Shown in pieces: positions 26,336 to 36,426 of a DNA stretch of 46,649 nt. The notes under the pieces were generated by a model. It made no database searches. It saw only the letters and a list, made by a program, of their open reading frames with translations, and had not been told where the DNA came from. The position numbers and the translations under genes are program-made. Each line of letters starts with the position of its first letter. Position 1 is the first letter of the stretch. Source of the stretch: Kiloniellales bacterium (lineage in GTDB: Bacteria > Pseudomonadota > Alphaproteobacteria > Kiloniellales > JAKSDN01); the NCBI GenBank assembly GCA_028280455.1, contig JANQLT010000137.1, positions 1 to 46,649 of the forward strand, written 5' to 3'.

Positions 26336-26483
26336 AGGCCACCTCGCGGTCTCGGCGGCGGCAGGGAGGTTACACCCAAAGCCCGCGCCCGCCTAGCCGG
26401 TGCGGCCGAGGCGGGCGGAATAGCCGTCTTTGTTCAGTTACTTGGCCGGAATGTCAAGGGCCCGGGCGAAGCCGCCCGGAAGC

Positions 26484-27506
26484 TCATTCGGCGGGCGCCA
26501 GGCCCCGCTCCGGCAGCGGCGTGAGATGGGAGAAGAACTGCTGGGCGCAGCGCTGCCAGGAGAAGCCCAGGGCATAGTCCCGGCAAGCGGCGCGCGGGAT
26601 CTCCAGGGCGCGGATTGCCGCCGCGGTCAGATCCTCGTCGAGCACGCCGACCGGCGAGCCGTCGATCACGTCGAGCGGGCCCGGCACCGGGTAGGCCGCC
26701 ACCGGCAGGCCGGTCGCCAGGGCCTCCAGCAGCACCAGGCCGAAGGTGTCGGTCCGGCTCGGAAAGACGAAGACGTCGGCGGCGGCATAGTGCCGCGCCA
26801 GGTCCTCGCCGGTCTTGGCGCCGGTGAAAAGGGCCTGCGGGTAGTCCTTGCGCAGCCGCTCGAGCTGCGGGCCGTCGCCGACCACGACCTTGCTACCGGG
26901 CAGGTCGAGGCCGAGGAAGGCCTCGACGTTCTTCTCGACGGCGACCCGGCCGACGTAGAGGAAGATCGGGTTGGGCGCCTCGTAGGGCCGGCTCTCGTAA
27001 GGCTTGAAGAGCTCCGTGTCGACGCCGCGCGACCAGCTCTTGATGTTGGCGAAGCCGCGCGATTCCAGCTCCCGGCGGATCGAGTCGGTCGCCACCAGGA
27101 CGCCCGTGGCGGGTGCGTGGAAATGCCGCAGCAGCGCATAGAGCCAGGCCGGCGGGATGCCGGCGCGGGCCTGGATGTACTCCGGGAAGCGCGTGTGGAA
27201 AGAGGTCGTGAAGGGCCAGCCGCGGCGCAGGCAGAGCCGCCGCGCGGCCCAGCCGAGCGGGCCTTCCGTGGCGATGTGCAGGGCCTCGACCCCGGCCTCG
27301 TCGAGGATCGGCGCCAGGCGGCCGGGCCCGGCCAGCGCCAGGCGGATCTCCGGATAGGTCGGGCAGGGGAAGTTGCGGAACAGGTCGGGCGAGATCACGG
27401 TGATCTCGTGGCCGAGCGCTTCCAGCTCCTGGCGCACCCGGTCGAGCGTGCGCACCACGCCGTTGATCTGCGGAAACCAGGCGTCGGTGACGAGACCGAT
27501 CTTCAT
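26484..27506 (-). CDS. GT4-type glycosyltransferase, Agt-like glycolipid synthase
   Basis: This is a 340-residue GT-B retaining glycosyltransferase. The N-terminus GLVTDAWFPQINGVVRTL and FHTRFPEYI are typical of the group that includes SqdX, MgtA and alphaproteobacterial Agt. The C-terminal half shows FLYVGRVAVEKNVEAFL, VVVGDGPQ and SRTDTFGLVLLEALATGLP, the catalytic/donor region. Agt enzymes add glucose or glucuronate to diacylglycerol to replace phospholipids when phosphate is scarce. The ATG at 27506 overlaps the stop of the metallophosphoesterase by one base (TGATG), tying the two together. An alternative is a lipopolysaccharide or mannosyl transferase. Confidence 0.85.
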   Translation of the reverse strand: MKIGLVTDAWFPQINGVVRTLDRVRQELEALGHEITVISPDLFRNFPCPTYPEIRLALAGPGRLAPILDEAGVEALHIATEGPLGWAARRLCLRRGWPFTTSFHTRFPEYIQARAGIPPAWLYALLRHFHAPATGVLVATDSIRRELESRGFANIKSWSRGVDTELFKPYESRPYEAPNPIFLYVGRVAVEKNVEAFLGLDLPGSKVVVGDGPQLERLRKDYPQALFTGAKTGEDLARHYAAADVFVFPSRTDTFGLVLLEALATGLPVAAYPVPGPLDVIDGSPVGVLDEDLTAAAIRALEIPRAACRDYALGFSWQRCAQQFFSHLTPLPERGLAPAE

Positions 27507-28315
27507 CAGAGGGCGGGTGCCGGCTTCTTCGACTCGATCAGCCGGTCGAGCGCGTCGGAGGAGCGCACCTCGGCCCAATGGACGATCTCCAGGCGGCCGT
27601 CCATGTGCTCGACCAGGGCCGTGCAGCTCTCCACCCAGTCGCCGTCGTTGCAGTAGAGGATGCCGTCGATCTCGCGGATCTCGGCCTTGTGGATGTGGCC
27701 GCAGACGACGCCGTCGACGTCGCGCCGGCGCGCCTCCTCGGCCACCGCCTGCTCGAAGTTCTCGATGAACTGCAGGGCGTTCTTGACCCGCACCTTGAGG
27801 TAGGCGGAGAGCGACCAGTAGCCGAAGCCGAGCTTGCGGCGGGCGACGTTGAACCAGAGGTTCAGGGCCAGCATCAGGTTGTAGGCGCCGTCGCCGAGCA
27901 CGGCGAGCCACTTGGCGTACTTGACCACGCCGTCGAACTGGTCGCCGTGGATGATCAGCAGGCGGCGGCCGTCGGCGGTGACGTGGATCGCCTCGTGGGT
28001 CACGTAGACGCCGCCGAAGTGGTTGTCGGTGACCGAGCGCAGCGCCTCGTCGTGGTTGCCGGGCACGTAGATCACCTTGGTGCCCTTGCGCGCCTTGCGC
28101 AGCAGCTTCTGGACCACGTCGTTGTGGGACTGCGCCCAGTACCAGGAGCGCTGCATGCGCCAGCCGTCGACGATGTCGCCGACCAGGTAGAGGTAGTCGG
28201 ACTCGCTGTACTTGAGGAAATCGAGCAGGAAGTCGGCTTGGCAGCCGCGGGTGCCGAGGTGGATGTCCGAGATCCAGATCGCCCTGTAGCGTCTCGGCTC
28301 CATCGTGCCGTGCAT
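27506..28315 (-). CDS. Metallophosphoesterase of the PlcP/LpxH-like group
   Basis: This is a 269-residue calcineurin-type phosphoesterase. Metal ligands are D17 and H19 (SDIHLG), D47 (VGDIVDGW), N87 and H88 (PGNHDE), a histidine in IIHGDQFD, and the GHIH pair in VCGHIHKAEI. Automatic annotation would call it UDP-2,3-diacylglucosamine diphosphatase. The coupled Agt-like glycosyltransferase and the nearby diacylglycerol kinase point instead to PlcP, the phospholipase C of alphaproteobacterial lipid remodelling, which cleaves phospholipids to diacylglycerol. Both functions belong to related subfamilies, so this choice is an inference from context. Confidence 0.85.
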   Translation of the reverse strand: MHGTMEPRRYRAIWISDIHLGTRGCQADFLLDFLKYSESDYLYLVGDIVDGWRMQRSWYWAQSHNDVVQKLLRKARKGTKVIYVPGNHDEALRSVTDNHFGGVYVTHEAIHVTADGRRLLIIHGDQFDGVVKYAKWLAVLGDGAYNLMLALNLWFNVARRKLGFGYWSLSAYLKVRVKNALQFIENFEQAVAEEARRRDVDGVVCGHIHKAEIREIDGILYCNDGDWVESCTALVEHMDGRLEIVHWAEVRSSDALDRLIESKKPAPAL

Positions 28316-28545
28316 GGCCTGCTTTCCGCTGATCCCGGCCGGCGCCCCGTCCCGCCCGAAGGACCCGACCTTGCCGTTCCGACTTGGCCGACTCGGCCCG
28401 GGCAGGGCGACGCGGCAAGCGTTTAGCAGTGCGTGTGGATAGATCTAATAAAAAAATACTTGCCAAGGCCAAGATAATGGTAAATTCATACCCGAGTAAT
28501 GGGCGAGTAATGCTTCAGAAACAAAAACGTCACTAAACTGCCGCA
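28316..28545. promoter_or_regulatory. Divergent control region between plcP-like and diacylglycerol kinase genes
   Basis: The half next to the kinase is strikingly AT-rich for this genome (28436-28500, with an A-run at 28450-28456). It has a direct repeat CGAGTAATG at 28493-28501 and 28504-28512, one helical turn apart. ACGTCACTAAACTGCCG at 28527-28543 has the GTCA-N5-CTG spacing of a PhoB box but matches the consensus poorly. Promoters for both directions probably lie here; none is assigned with certainty. Confidence 0.35.
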
Positions 28546-29580
28546 ATGGATAGTACTGTCGCAACCCGCGCGCTTCCGCCGGAGGCCGCGGCCGGGGGGT
28601 CGCGTCGCCGAGTCCGGCTGGTCGTGAATCCGGTCGCCGGCCGGCGCAACCCCTCCCTGGTCCAGGGCGTGGTCGAGGCGCTGCGCGGCCGCGGTCTCGA
28701 GGTCGAGCTGCGCGAGACCGGCGGGCCGGGCGACGCCTGGGCCCTGGCGCGCGACGCCCGACGTGAGAGCCTGAACGGCGCCGCGCCGGACCTGCTGGTC
28801 GTGGCCGGCGGCGACGGCACGATCAACGAGGCGGCCAACGGCCTGGTCGAGGCCAATCTGGTCGGGGCCAATCTGGTCGGGGCCAATCTGGTCGGGGCCA
28901 ATCTGGTCGGGGCCGGCCGCGACGGCGCCCTGCCGATGGCGATCATCCCGCTCGGCACCGCCAACGTGCTGGCCCACGAGATCGGCCTGAAGAGCCGCGC
29001 CAGCCGCGTCGCCGAGGCGATCCTCTCCGGCCCGGCGCGGCGCGTCTCGATCGGCCGGGCACACGCCGAGGACGCCGCGCCGCGCTGCTTCATCCTGATG
29101 GCCGGCGTCGGCTTCGACGCCCACGTGGTCGAAGGCGTCGACCTCGGCCTGAAGCGGCGCATCGGCAAGGGCGCCTACGTCTGGGCCGGCCTGCGCCAGA
29201 TCTTCGGCTTCGACTTCCCCGACTATAGGATCACCATCGACGGCCGCGCCTTCTCCGGCAGCTCGGCGATCATCGCCAACGCCCGCAGCTACGCCGGCCC
29301 CTACATCGCCGCGCCCGACGCCAGCCTGGCCAGTCCCGGCTTCCAGGTGCTGCTGTTCAAGCGCGCCGGCGCCCTGGCGGTCGCCCGCGGCGCCGTCGCG
29401 CTGTTCAACGACGCCCTGCACCGCCTGCCCGAGGTGACCCTGATCGAAGGCCGCAAGATCCGCATCGAGGGCCCAGCCGGCGACCCCGTGCAAGGCGACG
29501 GCGACACCCTCGCCCGCCTGCCGGTCGAGATCGAGATGCTGCCCGAGGCCCTCGACCTGGTGATGCCGGCGGCGGCTTAG
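28546..29580 (+). CDS. Diacylglycerol kinase catalytic-domain lipid kinase
   Basis: This is a 344-residue DAGK-type kinase. RLVVNPVAGRRNP begins the domain, the nucleotide-binding GGDGTINEAANGL is at 88-100, and PLGTANVLAHEIG is at 135-147. The C-terminal half shows GVGFDAHVV and IANARSYAGP. Such enzymes phosphorylate diacylglycerol or a related lipid at the membrane. Between the two N-terminal motifs, residues 102-121 are a four-fold ANLVG repeat encoded by a 15-bp tandem repeat. Divergent from the PlcP-like gene, it could return released diacylglycerol to phosphatidic acid. Sphingosine kinase or YegS-like activity is an alternative. Confidence 0.9.
   Translation: MDSTVATRALPPEAAAGGSRRRVRLVVNPVAGRRNPSLVQGVVEALRGRGLEVELRETGGPGDAWALARDARRESLNGAAPDLLVVAGGDGTINEAANGLVEANLVGANLVGANLVGANLVGAGRDGALPMAIIPLGTANVLAHEIGLKSRASRVAEAILSGPARRVSIGRAHAEDAAPRCFILMAGVGFDAHVVEGVDLGLKRRIGKGAYVWAGLRQIFGFDFPDYRITIDGRAFSGSSAIIANARSYAGPYIAAPDASLASPGFQVLLFKRAGALAVARGAVALFNDALHRLPEVTLIEGRKIRIEGPAGDPVQGDGDTLARLPVEIEMLPEALDLVMPAAA
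28852..28911 (+). repeat. 15-bp tandem repeat, four perfect copies, in frame
   Basis: GCCAATCTGGTCGGG occurs four times head to tail at 28852, 28867, 28882 and 28897, without a single mismatch, and a partial unit (CTGGTCGAGGCC) precedes it. Each unit encodes ANLVG. The unit length is a multiple of three, so gain or loss of copies keeps the lipid kinase in frame. The perfect identity implies recent expansion. Confidence 0.95.
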
Positions 29581-29608
29581 TGGCGGCGGTCAAAGCAACA
29601 ACTTCACC

Positions 29609-29773
29609 CTCACCCAGCTCCGCCTAGGTCTCGGCCCAAAGGCCTCGACAAGGCTGCGCATCCCTCTCCCCTCAAGGGAGAGGGCAGAAATAAACTTTAC
29701 GCTTCAACAGCTTACCCCTCTCCCTTGAGGGGAGAGGGAGGGGCCCGCCGCGAAGCGGTGGGAGGGTGAGGGT
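29609..29773. repeat. Palindromic intergenic element ending CACCCTCACCC / GGGTGAGGG
   Basis: The gap between the convergent lipid kinase and pmbA genes holds an inverted structure. Outer ends CACCCTCACCC and GGGAGGGTGAGGG pair. Inside, CCCTCTCCCCTCAAGGGAGAGGG (29661-29685) and CCCCTCTCCCTTGAGGGGAGAGGG (29715-29738) are each palindromic and also pair with one another. AGAAATAAACTTTACGC lies between them. This is a common type of interspersed repeat in proteobacterial genomes and may end transcription from both sides. No gene is seen. Confidence 0.7.
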
Positions 29774-29797
29774 GCGTTTGTTTCCGTCCGCCCGCCG

Positions 29798-31141
29798 CTA
29801 CATCCCCGCCACGGTCATGCTCTCGACGCGCAGGGTCGGGGCGTCGATGCCGTAGCGGAACGCGAGGTCGCTGGCCGGCGTCAGCTTGGCGAACATGTCC
29901 TTCAGGTTGCCGGCGATGGTCACCTCGTTGACGGGATGGGCCAGCGCGCCGCCCTCGATCCAGAAGCCGGTCGCGCCCTGGCTGTAGTCGCCGGTCACGC
30001 CGTTGACGCCCATGCCCATCATCTCGGTGACGTAGAAGCCCTGCTGCAGCTCGCCGATCAGCGCCTCGGGGCTGAGGCTGCCGGCCTCCATGTAGAAGTT
30101 GCTGACCGAGGGCGAGGGCGGCGAGGTCGTGCCGCGCGCGGCGTGGCCGGTGGTCGAGAGGCCGAGCTGGCGGGCCGAGCCGAGGTCGAGGATCCAGGTG
30201 GTCAGCTTGCCGTCCTCGACCACCACGCGCCGGCCGTTGCCGATGCCCTCGCCGTCGAAGGGCTTGGAGCGCAGGCCGCGCGGCCGATGCGGATCGTCGA
30301 CCACGGTGATGCCGGGGGCGAAGACCGCCTCGCCCATCTTGTCCTTCAGGAAGCTGGTGTCGCGGGCGATGGCGGTGCCGTTGATGGCGCCGGCCAGGTG
30401 GCGCAGCAGGCTGCGCGAGACCCGCGGGTCGAAGACCACCGGCACCTTGCCGGTCTCGCCCTTGCGGGCGCCGAGCCGGCGCACGGTGCGCTCGCCGGCG
30501 CGCCGGCCGATCGCCTCCGGCGCTTCGAGATCGGCGGCATGGACGCAGGACACCGCCTCGTAGTCGCGCTCCATGTCGAGGCCGGCGCCGGCCACCACCG
30601 CGACGCCGAGGCCGTGGCGCGAGACCGCGTAGTGGCCGGAGAAGCCGTTCGAGGCGGCCAGGGTGACCGCCGAGCGGTGCCAGCTCGCCTCGGCCCCTTC
30701 CGAGTTGGAGACCCCCGGCACGGCCCGGGCGGCGTCCTCGCAGGCCCGCGCCCGCTCGATCAAGACCTCCGGCGCCGGCTCGGCCTCGTCGATCAGGTCG
30801 ATCGCCGGCGGCGACTGGGCGAGCTGGCCGGGCTCCGCCAGGCCGCAGTAGCGGTCTTCCGGCACGGCCCGCGCCATCGCCACCGCCCGCTCGACCAGCT
30901 CGGCCAGGGCGGCCGGCGCGGTGTCGGTGGTCGAGGCGATGGCCTGGTGCCGGCCGATCAGGACCCGCAGGCCGAGGTCGTGGGACTCCTCGCGCTCCAG
31001 CCGCTCCAGCGCGCCCAGGCGCTGGGCGTGGCTGAGCGCGATCGAGTCGACCAGCAGGGCGTCGGCCGCCTCGGCGCCGGCCGCCTTGGCCTGCTTGATC
31101 AGATCGTCCAGGAGCTGCAGGGAATCGGCGCTGTCAGTCAT
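29798..31141 (-). CDS. pmbA: TldD/PmbA-family metalloprotease, PmbA
   Basis: PmbA (TldE) partners TldD in a cytoplasmic protease that trims small peptides. The protein has 447 residues from ATG 31141, which has GAGG upstream; a TTG at 31165 could add eight residues. PmbA features include LGLRVLIGRHQA, VVFDPRVSRSLLRHLAGAINGTA, DDPHRPRGLRSKPFDGEG and the C-terminal MMGMGVNGVTGDYSQGATGFWI. The HExxxH metal motif is found in TldD rather than PmbA, and it is likewise absent here. TldD is not in the window. Confidence 0.92.
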   Translation of the reverse strand: MTDSADSLQLLDDLIKQAKAAGAEAADALLVDSIALSHAQRLGALERLEREESHDLGLRVLIGRHQAIASTTDTAPAALAELVERAVAMARAVPEDRYCGLAEPGQLAQSPPAIDLIDEAEPAPEVLIERARACEDAARAVPGVSNSEGAEASWHRSAVTLAASNGFSGHYAVSRHGLGVAVVAGAGLDMERDYEAVSCVHAADLEAPEAIGRRAGERTVRRLGARKGETGKVPVVFDPRVSRSLLRHLAGAINGTAIARDTSFLKDKMGEAVFAPGITVVDDPHRPRGLRSKPFDGEGIGNGRRVVVEDGKLTTWILDLGSARQLGLSTTGHAARGTTSPPSPSVSNFYMEAGSLSPEALIGELQQGFYVTEMMGMGVNGVTGDYSQGATGFWIEGGALAHPVNEVTIAGNLKDMFAKLTPASDLAFRYGIDAPTLRVESMTVAGM

Positions 31142-31226
31142 CGGGCCTCGCGCGGGCTGGTTCAAGGGATCGGGGTCGACAGGCTGACGGGCCGGCCTGG
31201 GCCCGGCAAGCGGGAAAGCCGCCGGC

Positions 31227-32039
31227 CTACTCCAGCGCCGCGCGCAGCCGCAGGGCGCAGCCGGTGAGGTCGTCCAGGCAGGCCTGGGCGATCCGGTGCA
31301 CGGCCGTCGTCAGATGGTTCGGCGGCTCGATCGCCAGCGAGGCCTCGAGGTCCCGGCGGGCCGCCTCGGCCATGCCGTTCTCGTCGAGCAGCAGGCGGAT
31401 CTCCGCCGATTCCAGCAGGAACACTTTCTGCTCGGCCGGCGGCTTGGCGATCGCCGCCGCCGCGTCGCGGTGCATCTCCGCCTCCTCGAAGGTGGCGTCG
31501 TAGATCACGTTGGCGAGGAAGGCGCCGATGCCGCCGGCCAGGCTGTCCGCGGCGACCATGACCTTGGCGTGCCAGTTGGCGAGACCCGTGTGCGCCTCCC
31601 AGCGCTGCGGGTCGTGCTTCAGCGACTCTTCGAAGTAGTCGCGGATCTCGTCGGCGTACTTCTTGCGCTCCTCTTCCGGCAGGGTCTCGGCCAGGCGGCC
31701 GATCGCCTGGCCCTCCTGGAAGTAGATCAGCGACATCAGGTCGTCGTCGGTGACGCCCTCGGCCTCGGCCCGGCGCCGCGCCTTGTTGGCCAGGGCCACG
31801 GCCTCCCGCAACACGGCGCCGCGCGCCGCCTCCGGGGCGACGTAGCCGCCGAAGACCGACAGCGCCCCGGCGCCCTCGGCGAGGCTCTCCGGCGTGCCGC
31901 AGTCGCGGCTGAGCTGGGCGGCCGCCTGGTACTGGCCCTGGTCGGCCAGGCGCACGACCTCCGCCGCCTGGTCGGCCGAGGCCGGGCCGGGAGCCACGGT
32001 CAGAAGCAGGAGCAGGGCCGCGAGGCCGCCAGCCTTCAT
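31227..32039 (-). CDS. Secreted helical-repeat protein of unknown function
   Basis: The protein has 270 residues from ATG 32039. A clear signal peptide (LAALLLLLTVAPGPASA) ends near residue 22. The mature part is mostly helical and alanine/glutamate-rich, with TPR-like spacing (for example YFEESLKHDPQRWEAHTGLANWH and the late RLLLDENGMAEAARRDLEASL). Three cysteines lie outside a recognisable motif. The upstream in-frame ATG at 32135 would bury the signal peptide behind a basic leader, so 32039 is preferred. It sits between pmbA and leuA on the same strand. I do not recognise a function. Confidence 0.72.
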   Translation of the reverse strand: MKAGGLAALLLLLTVAPGPASADQAAEVVRLADQGQYQAAAQLSRDCGTPESLAEGAGALSVFGGYVAPEAARGAVLREAVALANKARRRAEAEGVTDDDLMSLIYFQEGQAIGRLAETLPEEERKKYADEIRDYFEESLKHDPQRWEAHTGLANWHAKVMVAADSLAGGIGAFLANVIYDATFEEAEMHRDAAAAIAKPPAEQKVFLLESAEIRLLLDENGMAEAARRDLEASLAIEPPNHLTTAVHRIAQACLDDLTGCALRLRAALE

Positions 32040-32156
32040 GCCGGCCGCTCGCCGGCCCGCACGTCGGCCGCCCGGGCGCCCCATGGCGCGCCGGGCGCCC
32101 GTCGCGGGAAAGGGCTCGTCGCTGGTTGTCGCCATGAAGACCTTGTCTACTGAACT

Positions 32157-34311
<2,155 letters not shown>

Positions 34312-35151
34312 ATGGCCCGAGATAGAGACGCGATCGTGGCGGCCAACCGCAAGGCCTGGGACGCGGCGGCCGATCATCACCGGGCCCACGATCAGTGGCG
34401 AGACCTGGTCGAGGGCTTCGCCCGGCCGGACTATTCCTGCCTCGACGCGGTCCTGACCGGCCACCTGCGCGACCTCGGCCTCGCGGGGGCGGCCGTCGCC
34501 CAGCTCTGCTGCAACAACGGCCGGGAGCTGATCTCCGCCCGCAACCTGGGCGCGGCCGAAGCGGTCGGCTTCGACCAGGCGCCGGCCTTCCTCGCGCAGG
34601 CCCGCGAGCTGAACGCCATCGCCGGCCAGGACTGCCGCTTCGTCGAAGGCGACGTCTTCGCGATCCCGGCCGAGCATAACGGTCGCTTTGACATCGCCCT
34701 GGTGACCATCGGCGTCTTCGGCTGGTTGCCGGACCTGGCCGGCTTCTTCGCCGTCGCCGCCCGACTGTTGAAGCCCGGCGGCGCCTTCCTGGCCTACGAA
34801 GAGCACCCGATCCTCAACATGTTCGAGCCGGCGCAAGAGGATCCCCAAAAGCCGGCCAACGCCTACTTCAAGGCCGAGCCTTTCGTCGAGGCCGTCAGCC
34901 TCGACTATTACGGCAATCGGGACTACGACGCGCCGCCGCACTACTGGTACCTGCACCGCCTAGGCGACATCATCACGCGCTGCGTCGAGGCCGGCCTGCG
35001 CCTCGAGCGGCTGGAGGAATACCCGCACAACATCAACGCCGCCGAGTTCGACATCTACGAGGATCAGCCGGCCCAGTTCCCGCTCAGCTATGCCCTGATC
35101 GCCCGCAAGCGATCATTACCAGTCACGGCAGTTCAGCGTTCCGCTAGATAG
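34312..35151 (+). CDS. Class I SAM-dependent methyltransferase, 3' end altered by insertion
   Basis: This is a 279-residue methyltransferase. VAQLCCNNGRELISA is a degenerate SAM-binding motif I, followed by VGFDQAPAFLAQARE, CRFVEGDVF and LLKPGGAFLAYEEHP. The substrate is unknown. The ATG at 34312 has GAAAGAG upstream; an in-frame upstream start is less likely. The conserved C-terminus (NINAAEFDIYEDQPAQF then PLSYALIARK) is duplicated at 37492-37581. In the duplicate the frame ends two codons later (KPD, stop), as expected for the native end. Here it instead runs on for 15 foreign residues, so the gene was extended by the insertion. Confidence 0.85.
   Translation: MARDRDAIVAANRKAWDAAADHHRAHDQWRDLVEGFARPDYSCLDAVLTGHLRDLGLAGAAVAQLCCNNGRELISARNLGAAEAVGFDQAPAFLAQARELNAIAGQDCRFVEGDVFAIPAEHNGRFDIALVTIGVFGWLPDLAGFFAVAARLLKPGGAFLAYEEHPILNMFEPAQEDPQKPANAYFKAEPFVEAVSLDYYGNRDYDAPPHYWYLHRLGDIITRCVEAGLRLERLEEYPHNINAAEFDIYEDQPAQFPLSYALIARKRSLPVTAVQRSAR
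35021..35110 (+). repeat. 90-bp direct repeat flanking a low-GC insert, left copy
   Basis: The segment ACCCGCACAACATCAACGCC to TGCCCTGATCGCCCGCAAGC inside the methyltransferase recurs at 37492-37581 with 88 of 90 positions identical. The two differences (GAG/GAA and TTC/TTT) are silent in the reading frame. It marks the left boundary of the inserted island. Confidence 0.92.
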
Positions 35152-35180
35152 GGATCGAACATCGGCCTTGCACAGCATTT

Positions 35181-36323
35181 CTACGCACTTCCTGCCCCGG
35201 AAGTACGCTGTCTAAAGTTGACAATGTTGCTACCAAAGTCTGCGCTCCTACTCTCAGCATCCAGTTTCTGAATCGACGGCAAAAATCCTAGCAATCTCAT
35301 AAGCAACGAAGTTTGAATCGATAATTCGTTTGCCATACCATCGATATAGAGGCGCCGTTTTTCCGAAAGAAGGTCAAAACATTTTTCAAGAAGTAAGGGT
35401 TGTTCTAATGGCATTTCATCGTCAAATTTCTCTCGCTTCGCCTGCCCATTTCTTCTCAATTGAACTTGATTTCTCCTATATTGCGCAGCGTCAATTATGC
35501 CCAAATCCTTTGCACGATATAGAATTGCCTGAACACTGACTTTCCACTTCAGTTTCATTTCGAAAAGTGCACGCCAATTCATGCGTCGACCATCTGGGAA
35601 CTCCCTTAAGAAAGACAGCTTCGGAATCAAAAACGCGCCTGCAAACCTGTGCGCTTGATCCTCGGTCTCCTTGCTACCTGTTTGGATTCCTTGGTGCATC
35701 ACTAGATGGCCGCACTCGTGTGCGAGATCAAACCGCTGTCTACAAAGAGCTTCTTTCTTAGAGCTTCTAACAACTATGGGCCTTGCCCTACTCATTGAAA
35801 GGGCGTCAATTTTTTCAGAAACGGCCTCAATCAAGACAACTACCGCTCCCGCATTCTCTAGGATGCGCGTCATGTCCGAAATAGGTCTTGTTACTCCCAA
35901 TCCCCAATGATGTCTGCAGGCTTCTGCTGCAGCTTCAATATCATCCGCAGTCTCGACGTGAAACTCGGGGAAATCTACTACGGGAAGCGTCAAATTCCGG
36001 TCCAAGAGACCTACTAAATGCTCATACATTGTCCCATAGGCCAACACCTGCTGGACTAAACTAATCGGAGTACTGCGGAGCTTGCGAAAATGAGTTTGCT
36101 CCACCTTGACTGAATTTTTGAGCGGGGAGTGAAAAAACGAAGGACGGACTTCCAGTACGGAAGCAAGTGCTTCCTCCATTTCCGAATTCGGACTTTTGGC
36201 ATCAGACTCCAGTTGATGAATGTATTGTCTTGAGGCGCCTACTTCGACGCCAAGTTCAGCAAGAGACATACCTAGAAGCTGCCTCGCAAGTCGCAGCTTT
36301 TCCGCTTGGAATCCACTATCCAT
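35181..36323 (-). CDS. XRE-family regulator fused to an ImmA/IrrE metallopeptidase
   Basis: The protein has 380 residues. An XRE helix-turn-helix (about 8-62, LAELGVEVGASRQYIHQLES) is joined to an ImmA/IrrE-type (COG2856) zinc peptidase: H202-E203-C-G-H206 (LAHECGHLVMH), then the E221-x-x-A-x-x-FAGAFLIP pattern that supplies the third ligand. A C-terminal helical region follows. Such proteins cleave repressors to derepress mobile elements or stress genes, or act as regulators in toxin-antitoxin-like loci. GC is about 47-50%, against about 70% around it. The ATG at 36323 has a GGGG-rich site upstream. It is 103 bases downstream of its likely partner. Confidence 0.88.
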   Translation of the reverse strand: MDSGFQAEKLRLARQLLGMSLAELGVEVGASRQYIHQLESDAKSPNSEMEEALASVLEVRPSFFHSPLKNSVKVEQTHFRKLRSTPISLVQQVLAYGTMYEHLVGLLDRNLTLPVVDFPEFHVETADDIEAAAEACRHHWGLGVTRPISDMTRILENAGAVVVLIEAVSEKIDALSMSRARPIVVRSSKKEALCRQRFDLAHECGHLVMHQGIQTGSKETEDQAHRFAGAFLIPKLSFLREFPDGRRMNWRALFEMKLKWKVSVQAILYRAKDLGIIDAAQYRRNQVQLRRNGQAKREKFDDEMPLEQPLLLEKCFDLLSEKRRLYIDGMANELSIQTSLLMRLLGFLPSIQKLDAESRSADFGSNIVNFRQRTSGAGSA

Positions 36324-36426
36324 CGCAACCACCCCGCAGGTTCCGATCGACAACCGTCCTGGCAAAAAGCACCACAACTAATGTCCTATGGCGCGACTGA
36401 TCTTGGGAATCGAGATTCCAATGACC

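Noticed and set aside
28527-28543. Pho box before the lipid kinase
   Set aside because: Only about 10 of 17 positions match the consensus and it sits almost on the start codon. It is kept as a remark in the lipid-remodelling finding, not as a feature.
28852-28911. CRISPR-like repeat array
   Set aside because: The units are contiguous without spacers and in frame within a conserved enzyme, so this is a coding minisatellite.
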